A DNA stretch of 15,733 bases, from the NCBI GenBank assembly GCA_902812455.1, contig CADDZH010000115.1, positions 1 through 15,733 of the forward strand. The letters are read 5' to 3'. The translations under genes and the position numbers were made by a program. Within the stretch, counting starts at the first letter, position 1. Each line of letters starts with the position of its first letter. The stretch comes from Chloroflexota bacterium (GTDB lineage Bacteria; Chloroflexota; Ktedonobacteria; Ktedonobacterales; Ktedonobacteraceae). Under the pieces are notes generated by a model. It did not search any database, had not been told where the DNA came from, and was given only the letters and a program-made list of their open reading frames with translations. Shown here one piece after another: positions 1-7,296 of the stretch.

Positions 1-253
1 TATTGTGCTGGTACGTGATCTCGTTGCCCTCATCCTCAGAGAGGTTCCAGAAGTCGGAGGAAGCCTGGACGTGCGTGCGCAGAACCTGCACTATCTCGCT
101 CTCGCACCATGCGACATGGGCAATGACATCTTTAACCGACCATTTCCCAGCAGCGCCTGGCTTCTGCATCTGCTCCTCATCGATCTGGGCCAGCAACGCC
201 TCCCAGGCGGCTCGCGTCTCTGTAAGTGTCTTGAGCAATGTTGCTTTCTCCAT
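1..253 (-). CDS. DinB/ClbS-like four-helix-bundle protein (N-terminal part, cut by window edge)
   Basis: Eighty-four codons read leftward from an ATG at 253-251 and continue past the window edge. The start has a good Shine-Dalgarno sequence, GAGGAG six bases upstream; an ATG at 258-256 is out of frame. The protein begins MEKATLLKTLTETRAAWEAL and continues with GKWSVKDVIAHVAWCESEIV near residues 38-57. The K-W-S-x-K-D-V-I-A-H-V-x-x-W-E-type motif is characteristic of the DinB-like / mycothiol-dependent maleylpyruvate isomerase N-terminal / ClbS-DfsB helical bundle families, where the His is one of the metal ligands of the bundle. The remaining ligands would lie beyond the edge. Family members include thiol-dependent transferases and colibactin-type self-protection hydrolases, so the exact function cannot be assigned. 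The fold assignment is fairly secure; the substrate is unknown. Confidence 0.75.
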   Translation of the reverse strand, partial: MEKATLLKTLTETRAAWEALLAQIDEEQMQKPGAAGKWSVKDVIAHVAWCESEIVQVLRTHVQASSDFWNLSEDEGNEITYQHN

Positions 254-263
254 GACATGCTCC

Positions 264-398
264 TCACTGTTCTCGTTCAGCCCTCAAATGGACCTTCTTG
301 CGCCTGGCATGCAAGTAGACCAGGTTGTAGTGGCGACGTTTGGTAAAGGTGTGCTCAGTCCCAATCCAGAAAACGCCTCGTTGCAGGCGTACCAGCAT
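264..398 (-). CDS. possible small basic ORF upstream of the DinB-like gene
   Basis: An open frame of 44 codons runs from an ATG at 398-396 to a TGA at 266-264, inside the ribosome-binding region of the DinB-like gene. The same frame is open further upstream (to about position 455) without another usual start codon. The product is very basic, with RRHYNLVYLHARRKKVHL in its second half. There is no clear ribosome binding site before the ATG and no family is recognised. It could equally be the decayed end of a longer gene or chance. It is listed only because stop and next start are spaced as in an operon. Confidence 0.18.
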   Translation of the reverse strand: MLVRLQRGVFWIGTEHTFTKRRHYNLVYLHARRKKVHLRAEREQ

Positions 399-503
399 TC
401 GTGCGGCTTCCGCTTTGGCGAGGTTACGATCCCCTCGTTTATATTTTCAGTGAAAAGTATACCTGATGGGAAGCGATTTTACCAGGCATCGAAGTGTCTC
501 ATT

Positions 504-543
504 CCATCCTTCAGTGCAAATTTCCACCCTTTGGTGCAAAATC
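504..543. repeat. two tandem 20-bp direct repeats, possible operator
   Basis: Positions 504-523 and 524-543 are adjacent 20-mers matching at 15 of 20 bases by hand alignment; the shared core is CC-A-n-CCTT-n-n-GTGCAAA. A looser third copy of the CCTTCAG part appears at 551-557, out of the 20-bp phase. Head-to-tail repeats near two helical turns apart, upstream of a gene start, are typical of regulator binding sites. The site is about 225 bases from the cupredoxin ATG and about 250 bases from the DinB-like ATG, so either gene could be the target. Regulatory function is inference. Confidence 0.4.
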
Positions 544-766
544 GGTCCTCCCTTCAGTTAATTTACCATTACCTTCGTGAGCATCAAGTGGAACGGATAT
601 ATGTATACCGGTGCATGCATGTGAACGAAAAGTGCGAAGCGAGTGCGAAGTGGTTTTGAAGGATGGCAGTGTACTATCTCATCAAGATCGGTTGGGCGAA
701 AGCAAGCAGAGCAGTATAAAGGCCGGAGTAGAAGAACATGGTTTCCAGGAAGGAAAGGAAAGAACG

Positions 767-1651
767 ATGACGACAGAATTCCAGGAAGCAGCGTTGAGTG
801 ACAGCCTGCAGGGCATAGAGAACAAGCATATCCCTCGCAAGCGCCGCCTATCTTCCCGCAAATTATCCGTCTTTAGCAAGACGTTTCTGGTCGTGATCCT
901 TGTGCATGCCAGCGTTTTAACCGGTCTGGGGCTGTTTGTCCAGCAACCGGTCGTGCTGATCCTGGCAGGCATTGAGGTGTTAGTTGCTTCGCTCACGCTG
1001 TTTGGCCTGCGCTGGGTGCCGATCATTGGTAGCTTTCTTGGTTTCGCGATGCTGCTTATTTTTCTGACGGCGACGGCTTTTCCGATCCATCACCTGAGCC
1101 ATCCTAAAGACGCCTTTGGATATGGTGTGCTTCCTGGACTCTCGTTTGTCATGTATATGGTGATGACCGGGCTGTTCTGGTGCGCAGCCATGCTGATCGT
1201 CACGGGGATCACAACAGTCATCCATAACTATTTTTTTGCGAGATGGCAGAACTTCCCCTGGTTTAAGGCGGCTCTGACCGGGGCGATTTGTCTCTGGTGC
1301 GGCGCGGTCATGGTTGGCGCGCTCACCCAGCCTGATCGACCGCTCAACACGCTCGCTCCAAACACGGTGGCCCTTGAGGTTGGCAGTTTCAGCCAGTCTT
1401 CTATCACCCTGAGCAAAGGAGCAAATTTGACCATCGTCGATAGCGGGGCATATCACCACAACCTCTCGATGGGCCGCTGGATCAATGGGCAGCCTGTGCT
1501 TCAAAACCAGCCGGGAGCGCCCAGTCTCAGAAATAAAGATGTCACTACAGCCGGGCAAACCGTGGTGCTCGGACCATTCAATACCGCCGGAACTTATTAC
1601 CTCATATGTACCCTGCACCACAATATGATGCTCAAGATCATCGTTACCTGA
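767..1651 (+). CDS. membrane protein with C-terminal type-1 copper (cupredoxin) domain
   Basis: The ATG at 767 is chosen because it follows a purine-rich AGGAAAGGAAAG stretch; an in-frame ATG at 611 would add 52 residues of unconvincing sequence. The 294-residue product has a charged N-terminus, then about five hydrophobic helices (roughly residues 38-60, 62-80, 84-108, 122-150 and 165-185), and an outside domain of about 100 residues. That domain has the blue-copper ligand pattern: His in YHHN (residues 229-232), then Cys281 followed by His284 and Met287 or Met288 in CTLHHNMM. This is the Cys-x2-His-x2-Met spacing of many small bacterial cupredoxins. It most likely passes electrons, or copper, at the outer face of the membrane. 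The multicopper oxidase gene follows 116 bases downstream on the same strand, so the two probably act together. The partner is inferred from position only. Confidence 0.85.
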   Translation: MTTEFQEAALSDSLQGIENKHIPRKRRLSSRKLSVFSKTFLVVILVHASVLTGLGLFVQQPVVLILAGIEVLVASLTLFGLRWVPIIGSFLGFAMLLIFLTATAFPIHHLSHPKDAFGYGVLPGLSFVMYMVMTGLFWCAAMLIVTGITTVIHNYFFARWQNFPWFKAALTGAICLWCGAVMVGALTQPDRPLNTLAPNTVALEVGSFSQSSITLSKGANLTIVDSGAYHHNLSMGRWINGQPVLQNQPGAPSLRNKDVTTAGQTVVLGPFNTAGTYYLICTLHHNMMLKIIVT

Positions 1652-1675
1652 GGTGGCGTTGAGAGAAAGTAATGC

Positions 1676-1715
1676 GGCGCTCAAGTAACCTTTGAGGCTA
1701 CCGAGTGGTAGCGCC
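1676..1715 (+). other. paired hairpins between cupredoxin and multicopper oxidase genes
   Basis: Two adjacent stem-loops can form: CTCAA/TTGAG (1680-1684 with 1692-1696, 7-nt loop) and a perfect GCTACC/GGTAGC stem with GAGT tetraloop (1697-1712). An outer pairing GGCGCT (1676-1681) with AGCGCC (1710-1715) is also possible. No T-run follows, so this is not a normal terminator. It may set the relative mRNA stability of the two copper genes. The function is inferred. Confidence 0.45.
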
Positions 1716-1767
1716 CAGTCGCTGCCACCCTGTTTCCAGTACGCTTTTTCTAGAAAAGGGGCAAATC

Positions 1768-3381
1768 ATGGCACAAACACCCATCCAAGATCAGCAGCAG
1801 ATACAAAAGCGTGCGGCAATCGAGAATGCGCCAGAAGGGACGGGGCGAGGAAGAAAGCTATTCGCTACGATATTGTTGGTTCTGGCTGCAATCCTTGTTG
1901 CGGCGGGTGCAGTAATGTCCCATTTCAACAGTCCTGCCCCGGCTGCGAGCACGGCCAGCAGCGCTCTCCCCGCTCCCCAAATCCCATCGGGCCCCGGTGT
2001 GCCCTCTGCCATCAACATGGGTATGCCCGGCGCACCGAAGTCCATCATGAGCCTACGGGCACCTTTAACCGCTCCTCATATGAAGCAGTTTACCCTTGTG
2101 GCCCAGAATGCCATGATTTCCCTGGGGTCTGGTGTCAGGATTCCCGCCTGGACGTTCAATGGGATGGCTCCTGGGCCAACCCTGCATGTGCAACAGGGAG
2201 ACCTCGTGGTCGTGAAAGTGGTAAACCACCTCTCATTTGGCATCACTATTCACTGGCATGGCATCGACAGCTTTAACTCGGCGGACGGTGTGGCCGGTGT
2301 CACCCAGAACGCCATCGGGGCAGGACAGGCGTATATCTACCGCTTTTTCGTTCCTGACGCGGGTACGTACTGGTATCACTCTCATCAGCTTTCCTATGAG
2401 GAAACGGTCGGCGGTCTCTTTGGCATGCTGGTTGTGGATCCAAAAACGCCAACCATCCATGCCGATGTCGATTATGCTGTAGCCCTGCATGAATGGAACG
2501 GGCCAGACAACCAATCCTTTTTCACCATCAATGACGCCCTGAAAACCCTCAACGAAGCGGCCAGACCAGGCCAGTGGGTTCGCCTGCGTATCGTTGAAAC
2601 ATCCAACACCGATTCCAGCATTCCTCACCTGGTGACGCTCGTTGGCGCACCCTTTAAGGTGGTCTCTCTCGATGGACACGACCTCAATGGCCCACAGTGG
2701 TTGAACGAGGTTCCCATCCCCATTGGAACCGCCCAGCGCGTTGACCTGCTCTTCCAGATGCCTGCTCATGGCGCGGTTTCCCTGATCACGGCCAACGACC
2801 AGGAGAATAATCAACAGTACCAGCGTTTTCCGGCTGTGGTGTTTGGCCAGGGGACGATTCCATCAACGCTGCCGCCGGTGACAAACTGGTTCGACATGAC
2901 AACGTATGGTCAGCCGGTACCGAGCGCAATCACCCCGCAGAGCCATTTCGACGCAACATACACCATCGATCTCAATAACCAGATGGGAACCTCACTTGGG
3001 CGCCAGGGGATGACCTTTACCATGAACGGGAAAGTCTTCCCGTATACAGGCATGATTATGGTCAAGTATGGGCAACTTGTCAGGATCCGTCTTGTCAATC
3101 AAAGCGACCTTTACCATCCAATTCACCTGCACGGGCACACCTTTATTGTCCTGGATAAGAACGGCAAGCCGATGGCCGGCAGCCCAATCCGCCTGGATAC
3201 TGTCCTGGTTCAACCTCACGCCACATACGATATTGCTTTTGTAGCCAACAATCCCGGTATCTGGATGCTGCATTGCCACAATTTCTTGCACGCAAACTGG
3301 GGCATGGATATGATGCTGATGTACGATGGTTACTCCACCCCATATACCGTGGGAACCTTATCGGGAAACTTCCCGGACTAA
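1768..3381 (+). CDS. multicopper oxidase (laccase/CueO-like, membrane-anchored)
   Basis: The ATG at 1768 follows AAAAGGGG; a longer frame from 1705 lacks a ribosome site. The product is 537 residues, the usual size of three-domain oxidases. Residues 1-30 are charged, about 31-50 form one hydrophobic segment (uncleaved anchor or signal), and an Ala/Pro/Ser-rich linker follows. All four copper-binding blocks are present: HWHG (162-165), HSH (204-206), HPIHLHGH (450-457) and HCHNFLH with GM five residues on (502-513). Cys503 is the type-1 ligand, His504 and its partners bind the trinuclear cluster, and Met513 is the likely axial ligand. The enzyme should couple one-electron oxidation of a metal ion or organic substrate to reduction of oxygen to water outside the cytoplasm. 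The substrate (Cu+, Mn2+, Fe2+ or phenolics) cannot be told from sequence. No Met-rich helix like that of CueO is evident. The adjacent membrane cupredoxin may be its electron donor. Confidence 0.95.
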   Translation: MAQTPIQDQQQIQKRAAIENAPEGTGRGRKLFATILLVLAAILVAAGAVMSHFNSPAPAASTASSALPAPQIPSGPGVPSAINMGMPGAPKSIMSLRAPLTAPHMKQFTLVAQNAMISLGSGVRIPAWTFNGMAPGPTLHVQQGDLVVVKVVNHLSFGITIHWHGIDSFNSADGVAGVTQNAIGAGQAYIYRFFVPDAGTYWYHSHQLSYEETVGGLFGMLVVDPKTPTIHADVDYAVALHEWNGPDNQSFFTINDALKTLNEAARPGQWVRLRIVETSNTDSSIPHLVTLVGAPFKVVSLDGHDLNGPQWLNEVPIPIGTAQRVDLLFQMPAHGAVSLITANDQENNQQYQRFPAVVFGQGTIPSTLPPVTNWFDMTTYGQPVPSAITPQSHFDATYTIDLNNQMGTSLGRQGMTFTMNGKVFPYTGMIMVKYGQLVRIRLVNQSDLYHPIHLHGHTFIVLDKNGKPMAGSPIRLDTVLVQPHATYDIAFVANNPGIWMLHCHNFLHANWGMDMMLMYDGYSTPYTVGTLSGNFPD

Positions 3382-3462
3382 CCCCTCGTTGAAAAAATCG
3401 GCTAGCGTAGGCGAGGTTCAAATGAACGTGACAATGCCTCAATGAACAGAAAAGTCCAGATA

Positions 3463-3590
3463 TGTCATGTTGAGCCCGTTCCCCTTCGCTACGCTCAGGG
3501 TAAACTCCGCGAAACATCCGCTGCCGATCGGCGGAGATCCTTCCCCTTCACTGCGTTCAGGGCTTCGGCTCACGCGCTCAGGATGACATG
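3463..3590 (+). repeat. dispersed ~125-bp repeat with terminal inverted repeats, copy 1
   Basis: The segment begins TGTCATGTTGAGC and ends GCGCTCAGGATGACATG, so its ends are imperfect inverted repeats. Internally it carries CCTTCGCTACGCTCAGG, TAAACTCCGCGAA and GATCGGCGGAGATCCTTC. Read on the opposite strand, the element at 6673-6797 has the same order of blocks, so these are two copies of one repeat in opposite orientation. It codes for nothing plausible. Short GTCATGCTGAGCGCAGCGAAGGATC-type palindromic repeats of this kind recur in many bacterial genomes, Chloroflexota included. This copy lies between the convergent ends of the oxidase and LOG genes and may supply folded RNA for termination. 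Confidence 0.8.
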
Positions 3591-3603
3591 CCTGAACCTT
3601 GCC

Positions 3604-4476
3604 CTAGCGTATAAGCTGCTCGCGGTGCACGGCGGGATTCTCGCATTCCTGGCTGTAGCTCTCCTGGTATGCCTCGATGACGATCCTGCAAATCTCGCGT
3701 GGATCGTCGGAAATGCGCAGCAGCGCCATATCCTCTGGAGAGACTTTCCCGCTGTCAAGCATGCAATCCCGGATCCAGGTAATGAGGCCGCTCCAGAATT
3801 TTGAATCGTAGAGGATCACGGGGAAGTGGCTCACCTTCTTTGTCTGGATGAGCGTCAGGGCCTCAAATAGCTCATCCATTGTGCCGAAACCGCCGGGGAA
3901 GATGATGAAGGCTTCAGCGTACTTGATGAACATGGTTTTGCGCACAAAAAAGTAGCGGAAGTCGAGTGAAACGTCAAGGTAGGCATTCGAGCTCTGTTCG
4001 TAAGGCAGCTCTATATTACAGCCGATAGATAGGTTGCCGCCCTCCTGCGCTCCTTTGTTGGCAGCTTCCATGATGCCGGGGCCACCGCCTGTGATGATGC
4101 CGAAGCCTGCTTTGGCCAGCAAGCGCGCGGTTTCAACGGCAGCAGCATAGGCGGGATCGTCAGGCTTCACCCGCGCAGAGCCGAAGATAGCAACAGATGG
4201 CGGAATATGCGAGAGCATGTCAAAGCCATCGACAAATTCGCTCATGATGCGAAACACTCGCCAGGGGTCGGTGAGAGTAAAATCGAAGTTGAGTGCACGG
4301 TCAATGGCATGTTCCTCTTCCTTCAGATGCTCCGGCGGCATCGGCTCAACCGGGCTGACCAGCGGCTGAATCGGCCGGTGGAGGAGGCGCTCGTCCTCGG
4401 TTACTTTTTCCTGATTTTTATGTGGCGAGCGATAATGAGGTCTATATTTGCCATTCCTACGATTATTACGACTCAT
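3604..4476 (-). CDS. LOG/TIGR00730-family Rossmann-fold nucleotide hydrolase ("lysine decarboxylase" motif)
   Basis: The 290-residue protein carries GGGPGIME (130-137) and PGGFGTMDE (194-202), with Arg179-Lys180 between. These are the signature and active-site residues of the LOG family, which removes ribose 5-phosphate from nucleoside monophosphates. The old name lysine decarboxylase for this family is misleading. The first 90 residues are an extra basic and then acidic region seen in the longer bacterial forms. The ATG at 4476-4474 has GAGGAAGTG upstream. The gene starts 15 bases after the glgB stop on the same strand, so the two are very likely cotranscribed. Whether it makes cytokinin-like bases or clears damaged nucleotides is not decidable here. 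Confidence 0.88.
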   Translation of the reverse strand: MSRNNRRNGKYRPHYRSPHKNQEKVTEDERLLHRPIQPLVSPVEPMPPEHLKEEEHAIDRALNFDFTLTDPWRVFRIMSEFVDGFDMLSHIPPSVAIFGSARVKPDDPAYAAAVETARLLAKAGFGIITGGGPGIMEAANKGAQEGGNLSIGCNIELPYEQSSNAYLDVSLDFRYFFVRKTMFIKYAEAFIIFPGGFGTMDELFEALTLIQTKKVSHFPVILYDSKFWSGLITWIRDCMLDSGKVSPEDMALLRISDDPREICRIVIEAYQESYSQECENPAVHREQLIR

Positions 4477-4491
4477 ATGGTTTCACTTCCT

Positions 4492-6480
4492 CTAAGAATC
4501 TACACGTTTGATACGCCGTTTGAGAATCACTGTGCTGAGGGGAGGCAGCGTGAGAAGGATGGAGTGCGGGCAGGATTGCCAGTAAATTGACGCACTGGGC
4601 ATCGCTTGCGGATTCTCTATTCCGCTGCCCCCGAAGCGGAGCGCATCGCTATTCAGTAGTTCATAATATTCTCCTGCATATGGTACCCCGAGGCGATAGC
4701 CATGCCGGGGTACGGGTGTGAAGTTACAAACGAATACAAGCGTATCATCTTCATCAGCACTCTTGCGCATAAAGGAGATAACGCTGTTGTCAGAGTCGTT
4801 GGCATCAATCCAGGAAAAGCCTCCCGGTTCGTAGTCGAGCGCACTCAGAGCCGGTTCGCGCTGGTAGAGCGAGTTAAGCTCGCGCAGGAAATCGCGCAAC
4901 TGGATATGGTGCGGATCGCTGGGTAGCTCCAGCAAATGCCAATCGAGGCTCTCACGAAAGTTCCACTCGCGCCACTGGCCGAACTCGCCGCCCATGAAGA
5001 GCAGCTTTTTGCCGGGATGACCCCACATATACCCATAGAAGGCACGCAAATTGGCGAAGCGCTGCCAGAGGTCGCCGGGCATCTTGTAGATGAGCGAACC
5101 TTTCATATGGACAACCTCGTCGTGGGAGAGCGGGAGGATAAAGTTTTCCGAGTAGGCGTACATCAAAGAAAAGGTCATCAGGTTATGGTGGTAGCGGCGA
5201 TAGATGGGGTCGAGATGCATGTACTCGAGCATATCGTGCATCCAGCCCATGTTCCACTTGAAGGTGAAGCCCAATCCCCCGACATAGGTTGGACGTGTGA
5301 CCAGCGGCCATGAGGTGGATTCTTCCGCGATGGTCACGGTTCCCGGCTGCTCAGCATAGACAGCTTCATTCAAGCGGCGCAGGAAATCAACGGCCTCCAG
5401 GTGTTCACGCCCGCCGTACTGATTTGCTACCCATTCTCCCAGTTGACGCATGTAGTCAAGATAGAGCATGGAGGCGACGGCATCCACGCGCAAGCCATCG
5501 ATGTGGTACTCGCGCAACCAGAAGAGGGCATTGGCGATCAAGAAATTGCGTACTTCGCTGCGCCCGTAATCGAAGACCAGGGTTCCCCATTCTTTATGCT
5601 CGCCTTTGCGCGTATCGGCATACTCATAGAGGTGGGTACCATCAAAGTAGTTTAGAGCATGACCATCTTTGGGGAAATGACTGGGAACCCAGTCCAGGTA
5701 CACGCCAATACCGTGCTGGTGCATATAATCGACAAAGTATTGAAAATCTTCAGGGGAGCCAAAGCGGCTGGTGGGAGCATAATAGCCGGTGACCTGGTAT
5801 CCCCAGGAGGCATCGAGGGGATGCTCCATCACAGGCAGCAGCTCGACATGCGTGAATCCCATGTCTTTGACATATGGAACAAGAGTGTGAGCCAGCTCTC
5901 GATAGGTTAAAAAGCGGTCTTCTTCTGGGTTGCCCTCCACGTGCCGCTCTGGAACATGCCGCCAGGAGCCTAGATGCACCTCGTAGATGGAGATGGGCGA
6001 GCTGAAGGGCTCTTTTTGCTGGCGCTGCTGTATCCAGGCATGGTCCTGCCACTGGTGACGGTGAATATCTGCGACGATGCTGGCGGTAAGCGGGCGCAGC
6101 TCAAAGGCGAAGCCATAGGGATCAATCTTCTCGGCTGCATAATTGTTGAAACGAGAATAAATGGCATACTTATACAGCGCCCCGACCTGCAAGCCAGGCA
6201 CAAAGCATTCCCAGACACCGAGTTCTTTATGGCGCAGGTGCATGGGAGTAGCAGAGCGCTTCCAGTCATTGAAATCGCCGATGACGGAAACGGTAAGCGC
6301 GTTGGGAGCCCAGACGGCAAAATGAACGCCTGCTACACCGTTGACGGTGCGCGGGTGTGCTCCCATCTTTTCGTAGATACGATATTCCTGGCCCTGACCA
6401 AATAAATAGAGGTCAAAGTCGCTGAAGATCGAAGGAACATCCTGTTCGATCATCACTGCATTGTCTGATTCTTTGCTCAT
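4492..6480 (-). CDS. glgB: 1,4-alpha-glucan branching enzyme
   Basis: The 662-residue product has the layout of GH13 subfamily 9 branching enzymes: a short N-terminal tail, a CBM48-type module around [20 protein letters not shown], a TIM-barrel catalytic domain and a beta-sandwich C-terminus. The conserved regions are visible: [18 protein letters not shown] with nucleophile Asp333, TIAEES with acid/base Glu386, and [10 protein letters not shown] with Asp454. The spacings between these three residues match those of the E. coli enzyme (405, 458, 526). It cuts alpha-1,4 chains and rejoins them as alpha-1,6 branches in glycogen, in the cytoplasm. The ATG at 6480-6478 has only a weak ribosome site. 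No other glg gene is in the window; the LOG gene follows directly. Confidence 0.97.
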   Translation of the reverse strand: MSKESDNAVMIEQDVPSIFSDFDLYLFGQGQEYRIYEKMGAHPRTVNGVAGVHFAVWAPNALTVSVIGDFNDWKRSATPMHLRHKELGVWECFVPGLQVGALYKYAIYSRFNNYAAEKIDPYGFAFELRPLTASIVADIHRHQWQDHAWIQQRQQKEPFSSPISIYEVHLGSWRHVPERHVEGNPEEDRFLTYRELAHTLVPYVKDMGFTHVELLPVMEHPLDASWGYQVTGYYAPTSRFGSPEDFQYFVDYMHQHGIGVYLDWVPSHFPKDGHALNYFDGTHLYEYADTRKGEHKEWGTLVFDYGRSEVRNFLIANALFWLREYHIDGLRVDAVASMLYLDYMRQLGEWVANQYGGREHLEAVDFLRRLNEAVYAEQPGTVTIAEESTSWPLVTRPTYVGGLGFTFKWNMGWMHDMLEYMHLDPIYRRYHHNLMTFSLMYAYSENFILPLSHDEVVHMKGSLIYKMPGDLWQRFANLRAFYGYMWGHPGKKLLFMGGEFGQWREWNFRESLDWHLLELPSDPHHIQLRDFLRELNSLYQREPALSALDYEPGGFSWIDANDSDNSVISFMRKSADEDDTLVFVCNFTPVPRHGYRLGVPYAGEYYELLNSDALRFGGSGIENPQAMPSASIYWQSCPHSILLTLPPLSTVILKRRIKRVDS

Positions 6481-6672
6481 ATTTAAAACCTGGCAGGCAT
6501 TCCCCCAGCGATGCCCTAATACCAGGGCGGTAAATAGTTGCCTGTCTTTGACCCTGGATCTGCCACAATATATACTAAGCTATAGTAGCTTTGAATTCAA
6601 CTTCATCCTTTTCATGATAGCACATTTGGGAAGACAGTATGTTCTATAATGGGATGTTATCCTGAGCGCTCT

Positions 6673-6797
6673 CATGTCATGCTGAGCGTGTGAGCCGAAG
6701 AATGTCATCCTGAGCGCAGCGAAGGATCTCTCTTGATCGACAGCGGATGCTTCGCGGAGTTTATCCTGAGCGAAGCGAATGGGCTCAGCATGACATG
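6673..6797 (-). repeat. dispersed ~125-bp repeat with perfect 15-bp terminal inverted repeats, copy 2
   Basis: CATGTCATGCTGAGC at 6673-6687 is matched by its exact reverse complement at 6783-6797. The interior has GTCATCCTGAGCGCAGCG, AAGGATCTC, GATCGACAGCGGATGCTTC and GCGGAGTTTATCCTGAGCG, which on the other strand parallel copy 1 block by block. The perfect ends suggest a miniature transposable or REP-like element, but no flanking target duplication is clear. The two copies enclose the whole glgB-LOG operon in inverted orientation. Confidence 0.85.
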
Positions 6798-6823
6798 ATT
6801 GGCACGCTACGGATGATGGACGA

Positions 6824-6851
6824 TTGCGCAGTTGCAGGTGTGCGATACAAT
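6824..6851 (+). promoter_or_regulatory. probable promoter of the dksA-like/lspA/rluD operon
   Basis: TTGCGC (6824-6829), a 16-bp spacer and TACAAT (6846-6851) form a plausible sigma-70-type pair; the -10 matches 5 of 6 bases and the -35 only about half. TACAATATA is repeated exactly 12 bp downstream (6858-6866), so a second overlapping start is possible. The ATG of the first gene is at 6898. Confidence 0.45.
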
Positions 6852-6897
6852 ATACGGTACAATATATAAGAAGCCCGAACAGAGAAAGGATGGTATC

Positions 6898-7296
6898 ATG
6901 ACCATTGATATACAGCAAATGAAACAGAGGCTGGAAGCGAAACGGGCCGAGCTGGAGGCAAGTATAGCAGGGCTGACGGAGGCCCATCCTACGCCGGTCG
7001 ATCCGACTACAGCCAGCGAAGGCCCGCAAGATTTTGAAGAGACAGCTGTCGATTTCCTGGAGACAGAACAGGAACAGGCGACACTTGTTAATGAGCAGGC
7101 GCTGTTGACAGAAGTCAATCAAGCCCTTGAGCGCATAGAGAAGGGAACCTATGGGTTGTGTGTCAATTGCGGTAAACCTATCCCAGAAAAGCGCCTGGAG
7201 GCCATTCCGTGGGCGGCCCGCGATGCGAAGTGTCAAGAAGAGCTGGAGCAGAGGAACCTGCGCGTCACGGAAACGTACCGGGCTGACCTGGAATAA
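6898..7296 (+). CDS. DksA/TraR-family protein with degenerate zinc finger
   Basis: The ATG at 6898 follows GAAAGGA; an upstream in-frame ATG at 6832 would lie in the promoter. The 132-residue product has a long predicted coiled coil (about residues 5-82, rich in Glu, Gln and Leu), then the zinc-finger region YGLCVNCGKPIPEKRLEAIP and a C-terminal helix. DksA-type proteins enter the secondary channel of RNA polymerase and alter initiation, often together with ppGpp. The finger normally has four Cys. Here Cys88, Cys91 and Cys112 are kept, but the third position is Asp109 (DAKC in place of Cys-x2-Cys). Metal binding by three Cys and one Asp is possible, as is a metal-free fold. It is the first gene of the lspA-rluD operon, an arrangement also seen in Firmicutes. 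Confidence 0.85.
   Translation: MTIDIQQMKQRLEAKRAELEASIAGLTEAHPTPVDPTTASEGPQDFEETAVDFLETEQEQATLVNEQALLTEVNQALERIEKGTYGLCVNCGKPIPEKRLEAIPWAARDAKCQEELEQRNLRVTETYRADLE

Larger units (their letters stand above)
254..766. other. intergenic region upstream of the cupredoxin gene
   Basis: About 500 bases separate the minus-strand DinB-like gene from the plus-strand cupredoxin gene. Long plus-strand open frames here (for example from position 3) have no ribosome binding site and lie over the DinB-like coding frame, so they are taken as chance. The region holds the weak minus-strand small ORF at 264-398 and the 20-bp tandem repeat at 504-543. I saw no convincing pair of -35/-10 boxes for either flanking gene. 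The segment 640-766 is the likely leader of the cupredoxin gene. Confidence 0.5.
6481..6897. other. divergent intergenic region between glgB and the dksA-like gene
   Basis: This is 417 bases with no credible gene. It contains the A/T-rich stretch 6565-6600 (likely the glgB control region; no clean promoter pair was found), the repeat copy at 6673-6797, an extra repeat-like fragment TTATCCTGAGCGCTCT at 6658-6673, and a probable plus-strand promoter at 6824-6851. A long minus-strand open frame over this region and the next two genes is a shadow of those genes. Confidence 0.6.

Noticed and set aside
3..659. 218-codon plus-strand frame at the left edge
   Set aside because: It lies over the minus-strand DinB-like coding sequence, has no start signal, and its translation is Ser/Phe-rich without a recognisable domain.
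980..1684. 234-codon minus-strand frame
   Set aside because: It is the shadow of the cupredoxin gene, whose copper ligands and membrane helices are clear on the other strand.
5974..6405. 143-codon plus-strand frame inside glgB
   Set aside because: glgB motifs on the minus strand are unambiguous here (CBM48 module).
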